Assembly: GCA_938091475.1 (NCBI GenBank)
Contig: CALLJI010000004.1
Location: forward strand, 1-12,858
From: an uncultured Caldimicrobium sp.
GTDB lineage: Bacteria; Desulfobacterota; Thermodesulfobacteria; Thermodesulfobacteriales; Thermodesulfobacteriaceae
Direction of reading: 5' to 3'
Length of the DNA: 12,858 bases
The position numbers and the translations under genes are program-made. Shown piece by piece: positions 8,364-12,858 of the stretch; the stretch's first letter is position 1; the number at the start of each line of letters is the position of its first letter. The notes under the pieces were generated by a model. That model saw nothing but the letters and a program-made list of their open reading frames with translations, had not been told where the DNA came from and searched no databases.

Positions 8364-9122
8364 CTATGTCTCTTTGGCATCCTCTTTATGAATAAGGGCT
8401 TTTAAAAGCTCTATAGGCAAGGGAAATAAAATAGTAGAATTTTTCTCGGTAGCTATTTCTGTTAAGGTTTGGAGGTATCTTAACTGTAAGGTAATGGGAT
8501 TTTGAGACATAACCTCAGCAGCCGAAAGTAAAGTTTTAGAAGCTTGATATTCACCATCTGCGCTTATGATTTTGGCACGCCTTTCTCTTTCTGCTTCTGC
8601 TTGCTTGGCCATAGCTCTTTTCATTTCTTCAGGTAGATCTATCTCCTTTATTTCCACCTTTGAAACTTTAACTCCCCAAGGTTCTGTATCAGCATCCAAA
8701 ATTTCCTGTAGTTTTAAATTTAATTTTTCTCTCTCAGCCAAAATTTCATCAAGCTCTGCCTGACCACACACACTTCTTAGAGTGGTTTGAGAAAGTTGGC
8801 TTGTTGCATAATAATAATCTTCCACTTGTAAAAAAGCCTTGTCAGGATCTACTACCCTGAAATAAACTACGGCACTAACTCTAATAGAGACATTATCTCT
8901 TGTTATGACCTCTTGAGGAGGAACATCCAGTGTTACTGTTCTCAAATCAATCTTTCTCATTCTGTCAATAACTGGAATAAGAAGGATAAGTCCAGGCCCC
9001 TTTACTTTATGAAATTTTCCTAATCTTAGGACCACGGCCCTTTCGTATTCATTGATGATCTTTATAGAAGCCTGCAAAAATATAAGTACAAGTACAATTA
9101 TAAAAATCAAAGAAAAGGCCAT
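8364..9122 (-). CDS. Slipin (stomatin/prohibitin-type SPFH protein)
   Basis: A 252-residue SPFH/Band 7 protein. Residues 3-19 are a single hydrophobic membrane anchor. The SPFH domain follows from about residue 23 ([22 protein letters not shown]...[14 protein letters not shown]...[23 protein letters not shown]). A coiled-coil region rich in Glu, Arg and Ala follows ([20 protein letters not shown]), then the C-terminal [11 protein letters not shown]...[11 protein letters not shown] typical of slipins. Such proteins oligomerise on the inner membrane and organise lipid domains or membrane proteases. They are often paired with an NfeD gene; none is present here. ATG 9122 has AAGGGGG at 7-nt spacing. 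It is the first gene of the minus-strand string. Confidence 0.93.
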   Translation of the reverse strand: MAFSLIFIIVLVLIFLQASIKIINEYERAVVLRLGKFHKVKGPGLILLIPVIDRMRKIDLRTVTLDVPPQEVITRDNVSIRVSAVVYFRVVDPDKAFLQVEDYYYATSQLSQTTLRSVCGQAELDEILAEREKLNLKLQEILDADTEPWGVKVSKVEIKEIDLPEEMKRAMAKQAEAERERRAKIISADGEYQASKTLLSAAEVMSQNPITLQLRYLQTLTEIATEKNSTILFPLPIELLKALIHKEDAKET

Positions 9123-9159
9123 TTTTTTACCCCCTTAATTTTTATTTAATACTATAAAA

Positions 9160-9187
9160 AGTTTATTCAATAAAGATTAAAAGTCAA
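9160..9187 (-). promoter_or_regulatory. Candidate promoter for the slipin-ilv-tkt-tat gene string
   Basis: On the minus strand TTGACT (9187-9182) and TAAACT (9165-9160) are 16 nt apart, about 38 nt upstream of the slipin ATG. The -10 match is only 4 of 6 in a very AT-rich region. It lies just outside the left inverted repeat of the neighbouring element. Confidence 0.3.
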
Positions 9188-9203
9188 GGAAAAAAAGAGA
9201 ATG

Positions 9204-9258
9204 TTGTGATTACTATTTTGAAATGTCACAGTTAATTACCATTTTAAAATGTCACACG
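9204..9258 (+). repeat. Left terminal inverted repeat
   Basis: It contains two tandem copies (starting at 9210 and 9236, period 26) of TTAC(T/C)ATTTT(G/A)AAATGTCACA. Against the reverse complement of 9838-9892 it is identical over the 30-nt core 9210-9239, and 47 of 49 positions match from 9210 to the end of the second copy. Confidence 0.9.
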
Positions 9259-9378
9259 AGGGGTACGATATGTTCCATAAAAATGGTTTTCTTTGTAGGG
9301 GCACGGCACCGCCGTGCCCAAAAGGTTTTATTTGTAGGGGCAGGGCTTGCCCCAGCCCAAAAATTTCAAATCGGTTTT

Positions 9379-9440
9379 GGGCAGCCGCAAGGGCTGCTCC
9401 TACTTTTTAATTTCTTGGGCTCAGCAAGACGTGCCCCTAC
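9379..9440 (+). repeat. Two-unit 62-bp block, copy 1
   Basis: The block holds a CAGCCGCAAGGGCTG-type unit, a 13-nt spacer and a CTCAGCAAGACGTG-type unit. It matches 9649-9710 at 60 of 62 positions, spacer included. Confidence 0.9.
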
Positions 9441-9648
9441 AGATCTATAAATCTTTTGTTCAAATCGTGATTTATCTCATAAATCGAGGCAATTCTTGAA
9501 TTGCCCCTACCCTTTTTGATATTTCGGGCACAGCAATGCTGTGCCCCTACGCTTTTTTTTCATTCCAAAATTGAAAATGTAGGGGCAGGGCTTGCCCCTG
9601 CCCGAAAAGGGTTTAATTGTAGGGGCACGGCACTGCCGTGCCCAATAA

Positions 9649-9710
9649 GGGCAGCCGCAAGGGCTGCCCCTACTTTTTAATTTTTTGGGCTCAGCAAGAC
9701 GTGCCCCTAC
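9649..9710 (+). repeat. Two-unit 62-bp block, copy 2
   Basis: Second copy of the block at 9379-9440, offset 270 bp, with one difference in the first unit and one in the spacer. It indicates segmental duplication within the array. Confidence 0.9.
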
Positions 9711-9837
9711 AAGTAATTCTCGCAGGCTAAAGCCTGCGGCTACCATTTTTATTTCTTGGGCACAGCATGCTGTGCCCCTACCTTTTTGTAATTCTTTGGG
9801 CAAATCGTGATTGCCCCTACATCTTTAAATTATTTAC

Positions 9838-9892
9838 AATGTGACATTTCAAAATAGTAATTAACTGTGACATTTCAAAATAGTAACCACAA
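9838..9892 (-). repeat. Right terminal inverted repeat
   Basis: Inverted counterpart of 9204-9258. It carries two tandem copies of GTGACATTTCAAAATAGTAA with a 26-bp period, and here the two copies are nearly identical to each other. Confidence 0.9.
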
Positions 9893-9907
9893 AGAAAAAG
9901 GTATGCC

Positions 9908-9936
9908 TTCACAAAAAATAGGAATCCTGTTATGAT
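9908..9936 (+). promoter_or_regulatory. Strong sigma70-type promoter for DUF4390 and the histidine kinase
   Basis: TTCACA (9908-9913) and TATGAT (9931-9936) each match the consensus at 5 of 6 positions with the ideal 17-nt spacer. Transcription would be expected to start near 9943-9944, directly before the ATG at 9945. Confidence 0.6.
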
Positions 9937-9944
9937 TAAAGTGT

Positions 9945-10487
9945 ATGAATCATCTTATTAAAGCTCTTCTCCTTCTACTCATCTGTTTTTGTTATACCCC
10001 TTACCTCTATGCTTTAAAAATTGAGCCCATAAAAAGCTTTATTAATGAAAAAGGCGATCTACAGCTAATTTTTAATATAAAGGATTTTCCAGTGCAAGAG
10101 CTAATTTTATCTCTAAAAAGACAAAAAGAACCCATCCAGATACTTTATGAAGTGGAGCTCTATAAAAAAGGCTTCTTTAGGGATGAACTCCTGAATAAAA
10201 CCGTATACTATCAAAGAGCTGGCTATGAGCCTGAAAGAAATCTCTATTTCTTAGAAGATAATTATAGTTTAGTCTACTTTGAAAAGCCAGAAGAATTACT
10301 GCAAAAGATGATGAATTTGCCTGCTCTCCCTATACCTAACATTATTTCCTATGAAAATAAAAAGGATTTACACTGTCTAATTCGTCTTTCTCTTAAATAT
10401 AAAGCTCATTTAGATAAGAGATTAAGATATACAGATAAAGAAAGGGAGGTTCACCTCAAAATCACAAAGAAATATGTCCCCTTTTAA
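9945..10487 (+). CDS. Exported DUF4390-family protein
   Basis: A 180-residue protein with a signal peptide (residues 1-23, MNHLIKALLLLLICFCYTP then YLYA; likely cut after LYA). The mature part is predicted beta-rich: DLQLIFNIKDFPVQELILSLKRQ, then PIQILYEVELYKKGFFRDELL, then NLYFLEDNYSLVYF, ending in LRLSLKYKAHLDKR. This order matches DUF4390, a periplasmic family of unknown function whose genes commonly sit just before an NtrY-type kinase, as here. It may be a ligand-binding or accessory partner of the kinase; that is inference. The next gene overlaps its end by 14 nt. No ribosome binding site is visible and the start lies at the predicted transcription start. No later Met gives a signal peptide. 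Confidence 0.8.
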   Translation: MNHLIKALLLLLICFCYTPYLYALKIEPIKSFINEKGDLQLIFNIKDFPVQELILSLKRQKEPIQILYEVELYKKGFFRDELLNKTVYYQRAGYEPERNLYFLEDNYSLVYFEKPEELLQKMMNLPALPIPNIISYENKKDLHCLIRLSLKYKAHLDKRLRYTDKEREVHLKITKKYVPF

Positions 10488-12555
10488 CTGTCTAAGAAAA
10501 GTATTTGCAAGTAAAAAGGTATATTTTTTCTTAATCTTTTTACTTTGCTTACTCCTTTTGCAATATTTTCTTTATAAAAGTAATTTAATGGAAGTTCCTC
10601 AAAGAAGTCTCTTTCTTTTTTTCCTTGTCCAGGTGGATTTGATTCTTTTGCTTTTGCTTCTTTATTTAATTTTTAGATATTTATGGAATATCATTTGGGA
10701 GATAAGAGGGAAGCGAATATCCCAGAGTCTTAAATATAAACTTTTTCTTCTTTACTTTTTTTCTATCTTTTTCAGTGCAATTGTCTTGGGATTAGGTGTC
10801 TTTTTCTTTTATAAAAAGGGGTTGGAGTATTGGTTAGAGGAATATTCTTCAGAAAAGATTATTTCCGCTCTATTGACAGAAAAGGATATTATTAAAGATA
10901 TAGAAGGGGAGCTCCTGGAAAAGGCTATAAAAATCAAAAATGAGTATATCTCTAAAACTAAAGCTATTACTAGTAAAGATTTGCGGGAAAAATATAGATA
11001 TTTTCTGAATTTAGATACGATAGAAGTTTTTACTTATGAGGGGAGTCTATTTAAAAAAACCTATGCCTCTGAGATAAAGGAAAAGCCTGGTATTCCACCA
11101 TCTCTTCTTGAGAATCTTCTCAAAGAAAAGAAGCCTCAAAGTCAAATCCAACCATACAAGACTAAGCTCTTAGTAAGAGTTTTTTTACCTGTAGAAGACC
11201 TTAGGGGAACTCCCTATATTTTAGCCCTTGGTAAATTGATTGATCCAACCCAAATAAAGGGGCTCCCTAAGGATGAAAGGTTATTTTTAAGAACAGTAAA
11301 TCTCTTTTTTATCCTTTCTTTCTTAATGTTAATACTTCTTGTAATTTTTTTTGGTATCTGGGCTGGCAATAAGCTTGGAAAAAGTTTATCTGAGCCCTTA
11401 CAAAAACTCATTCTTGCTACACAGAAGATTTCCCAAAGAGATTTTGATCTCACAAAGCTTTTAGAGACTCCTACCAAAGATGATGAAATTTCTAAACTCA
11501 TACAAGCCTTTAAGCATATGGCAGAGGAAATTAAAAATTATGAAAATACTCTCAGAAAGTATAACCAATATTTGGTGGGGGTTTTAAATTCCTTGCCTGT
11601 AGGCATTATAATTTTTAAGAGTAATTTAGAAATACTTTTTGTGAATGAATATTTGAAAAATTTTCTAAGAAATTTAGCGATGACAGAGCCTAATTTATTC
11701 ATAGAAAAGCTCTCCCTTGAGAGCTTTTTTCAGACCCTTTCCCTTAATGAAAGACATTACCAAATTTTTACTTTCAAAGAGGAAGGGAGAGATATTTCCT
11801 TAGGTGTTACTTTTATGAAGCTTGAGCTTTTTGGAGATGTTCTTCTCCTTCTCATTATTGAAAATTTAGAGGAAAAAGAGGCTCTGAAGAGACTCTCTTT
11901 GTGGCGAGAAGTTGCAGTGAAAATAGCCCATGAGATTAAGAATCCCCTTACTCCTATAAAACTCTCTATGGAGAGGCTTAAAAAGAGATTGATAAAGGAT
12001 CTCAGCCCTGAAAATCGTGAACTTCTTGAACAATCAGCTAAAGTGATCGGAAAATATGTAGATGAACTCAAAAAATTAGCCCTTGATTTCTATTATTTTT
12101 CCCAAAGACCTTATTTTGAAAAAATTGAGTTTGATTTAAGAGAAAATCTAAATGAAGCTTTAGAGTTATACAAATTAGCTTATCCGGAAATTAATTTTCA
12201 AGTAGATTTTCCCAAAGATAGAGAAATTAAAATACAGGGGGATCCCTTTCAATTAAAAAGGGTCTGGATAAATCTTTTGGAGAACTCTATCAAAGCTATG
12301 GATGGCAAAGGAAAAATAAAAGTTCTTCTTTTGAAAGAAGAAGATAAAATTGTCCTTATTTATGAGGATGATGGAGTTGGGATGGAAGATGAGCTCATAG
12401 ATGCCTTTAATGTAGGAGATTTTTCAACCCTTCAAAAGGTAGGTACAGGATTGCTTATAATTAAAGGAATAATTGAACTTCACAAAGGAAAGATTTGGGC
12501 AGAGCGAGCCCTACCCAAAGGCACAAAATTTATTTTGGAACTACCTAAGTTTTAA
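10474..12555 (+). CDS. NtrY-type membrane sensor histidine kinase
   Basis: A 693-residue two-component sensor with the NtrY plan. Membrane segments lie at about 14-34, 45-71, 87-113 and 270-298; the third and fourth enclose a 160-residue extracytoplasmic sensor region. A HAMP linker (about 299-350), a PAS domain (about 365-465) and the kinase core follow. The phospho-acceptor is H486 in the NtrY signature WREVAVKIAHEIKNPLTPIKL. The ATPase domain shows the N box (NLLENSIKAM, N604), the G1 box (DDGVGM, 632-637) and a G2 box GTGLL (657-661) in place of the usual GTGLGL. NtrY kinases phosphorylate the sigma54 activator NtrX. No NtrX gene follows; a convergent gene does, so the partner lies elsewhere. 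The start overlaps the DUF4390 gene by 14 nt and its ribosome binding site is weak, so coupling is likely. Confidence 0.92.
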   Translation: MSPFNCLRKVFASKKVYFFLIFLLCLLLLQYFLYKSNLMEVPQRSLFLFFLVQVDLILLLLLLYLIFRYLWNIIWEIRGKRISQSLKYKLFLLYFFSIFFSAIVLGLGVFFFYKKGLEYWLEEYSSEKIISALLTEKDIIKDIEGELLEKAIKIKNEYISKTKAITSKDLREKYRYFLNLDTIEVFTYEGSLFKKTYASEIKEKPGIPPSLLENLLKEKKPQSQIQPYKTKLLVRVFLPVEDLRGTPYILALGKLIDPTQIKGLPKDERLFLRTVNLFFILSFLMLILLVIFFGIWAGNKLGKSLSEPLQKLILATQKISQRDFDLTKLLETPTKDDEISKLIQAFKHMAEEIKNYENTLRKYNQYLVGVLNSLPVGIIIFKSNLEILFVNEYLKNFLRNLAMTEPNLFIEKLSLESFFQTLSLNERHYQIFTFKEEGRDISLGVTFMKLELFGDVLLLLIIENLEEKEALKRLSLWREVAVKIAHEIKNPLTPIKLSMERLKKRLIKDLSPENRELLEQSAKVIGKYVDELKKLALDFYYFSQRPYFEKIEFDLRENLNEALELYKLAYPEINFQVDFPKDREIKIQGDPFQLKRVWINLLENSIKAMDGKGKIKVLLLKEEDKIVLIYEDDGVGMEDELIDAFNVGDFSTLQKVGTGLLIIKGIIELHKGKIWAERALPKGTKFILELPKF

Positions 12556-12858
12556 AGCAGTTTTTAGAGCCTCTACTTCTTCCCTACTTAAAGGTTTCCA
12601 TTCTCCAGACTTTAGATCTCCAAGCCGAAGAGGTCCAAGAGCTATCCGTTTTATGCTTAGCACAGTGTAGTGAAATTTTCCAAAAATTCTTTTTAATAAG
12701 TGATATCTTCCTTCCCAAACGGTGATCTGAAGATAAGTTTTAGTTGCATCAAGAGAGGCTATCTCGCAAGGAAGAGTTCTACCTTCCTTTAAATCCACCC
12801 CTTTTTCAAGCTCAATTTTATCTTCTTCTTTAAGGGGCTTATCAATTTTTACTTCATA
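12541..12858 (-). CDS. rsuA: RsuA-type 16S rRNA pseudouridine synthase, C-terminal part (5' end beyond window)
   Basis: The frame is open to the window edge, giving the last 105 residues. YEVKIDKPLKEEDKIELEKG, then VDLKEGRTLPCEI, then VWEGRYHLLKRIFGKF, then VLSIKRIALGPLRLGDLKSG, then WKPLSREEVEALK closely follows the C-terminal half of RsuA-family enzymes, which convert U516-type positions of 16S rRNA to pseudouridine. EGRYHxxKR favours RsuA over RluB/RluE, whose equivalent reads differently (EGRNRxVRR type). The catalytic Asp and N-terminal S4 domain would be outside the window. The stop TAG lies inside the end of the kinase gene: the two genes converge and overlap by 15 bp. A GTG at 12798 is internal, not the start. 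Confidence 0.88.
   Translation of the reverse strand, partial: YEVKIDKPLKEEDKIELEKGVDLKEGRTLPCEIASLDATKTYLQITVWEGRYHLLKRIFGKFHYTVLSIKRIALGPLRLGDLKSGEWKPLSREEVEALKTALKLR

Larger units (their letters stand above)
9295..9820. repeat. Array of 13 short palindromic (hairpin) units
   Basis: Units: 9295-9319, 9334-9358, 9379-9403, 9417-9440, 9487-9510, 9526-9550, 9579-9603, 9619-9643, 9649-9673, 9687-9710, 9721-9743, 9758-9781 and 9798-9820, with a damaged one near 9460-9478. Most have GGGC on one side and GCCCCTAC on the other; the enclosed stem varies. Stem classes include CACGGCA-CGCCGTG, CAGGGCTTGCCCCTG, CAGCCGCAAGGGCTG, CTCAGCAAGACGTG, CAATTCTTGAATTG, CACAGCAATGCTGTG, CAGGCTAAAGCCTG and CAAATCGTGATTG. 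Spacers of 5-46 nt are AT-rich and differ. Open frames here are repeat translations, not genes. Confidence 0.92.
9204..9892. mobile_element. Non-autonomous, inverted-repeat-bounded element carrying a hairpin array
   Basis: Two 55-bp inverted repeats (9204-9258 and 9838-9892) enclose 579 bp made almost wholly of palindromic units. No transposase or other real coding sequence is present. Each terminal repeat consists of two tandem 26-bp copies of a motif beginning TTACTATTTTGAAATGTCAC. Multiple short repeats at each end recall IS21-family termini, but this assignment is a guess. No convincing target-site duplication is visible. The element sits between divergent promoters for the slipin and DUF4390 genes without disrupting either. 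MITE-like or a deletion derivative of an insertion sequence are both possible. Confidence 0.6.

Noticed and set aside
9223-9803. Small proteins encoded across the hairpin array on either strand, for example 9223-9450 plus and 9507-9803 minus
   Set aside because: Their residues are translations of repeat units (recurring GARLAEP and GLAPAQ-like words), with no ribosome binding site and no family resemblance.
9295-9820. CRISPR array
   Set aside because: Units are regularly placed, but their sequences differ between classes, the AT-rich spacers vary from about 5 to 46 nt and are themselves partly repeated, and no cas genes are present.
9195-9900. Target-site duplication flanking the element
   Set aside because: The flanks share only a general A and G richness (AAAAAAGAGA against AAAGAAAAAG); no exact direct repeat abuts the two ends.
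12541-12798. A complete 85-residue protein starting at GTG 12798
   Set aside because: The frame stays open to 12858 and the upstream residues (YEVKIDKPL...) match the RsuA family, so this is an internal part of a longer gene.
1-12858. tRNA, rRNA or known riboswitch genes
   Set aside because: I looked in the gene-free stretches and before ilvB for cloverleaf or leader-peptide patterns and saw none; covariance-model scans would be needed for certainty.

Overview
The window looks like part of the chromosome of a thermophilic, AT-rich, diderm bacterium. The proteins are rich in Lys, Glu and Ile. The gene set (PilY1-like pilus protein, DUF4390 next to an NtrY-type kinase, a lone TatA with TatC, a slipin) recalls Thermodesulfobacteriota (Thermodesulfobacterium or Caldimicrobium type) or a related deep-branching group. 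This placement is an inference from gene content, not from a search.

Layout. (1) Positions 1-2316, minus strand: the N-terminal 772 residues of a PilY1-like secreted pilus protein, cut by the window edge. (2) Positions 2317-2919: a gene-free stretch with a promoter for the PilY1 gene, a cluster of short palindromic units, and what look like decayed mobile-element ends. (3) Positions 2920-9122, minus strand: a tight gene string that reads slipin (SPFH), DUF465 coiled-coil protein, ilvB, ilvN, transketolase, tatC, tatA. Gaps are 63 nt or less and several genes overlap or nearly touch, so an operon is likely. It joins branched-chain amino acid synthesis, pentose-phosphate carbon supply and Tat export. 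(4) Positions 9204-9892: a 689-bp structure between two divergent genes. It is bounded by 55-bp inverted repeats, each made of two tandem 26-bp copies, and filled with 13 well-formed hairpin units. No transposase is present. (5) Positions 9945-12555, plus strand: a DUF4390 exported protein overlapping an NtrY-type membrane histidine kinase. The promoter sits so close to the start codon that the transcript should be leaderless. (6) Positions 12541-12858, minus strand: the C-terminal part of an RsuA-type 16S rRNA pseudouridine synthase, overlapping the kinase tail to tail.

The most unusual content is the non-coding material. The hairpin units fall into about eight stem classes that share an outer frame (GGGC at one end, GCCCCTAC at the other). 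In the large array six classes occur twice, in nearly the same order, and a 62-bp two-unit block is duplicated with two mismatches at a 270-bp offset. The same classes, in the same orientations, recur in the older-looking cluster at 2402-2680. Traces of the same terminal repeats follow that cluster. Together they suggest a non-autonomous element family that carries or collects a fixed set of hairpin modules.
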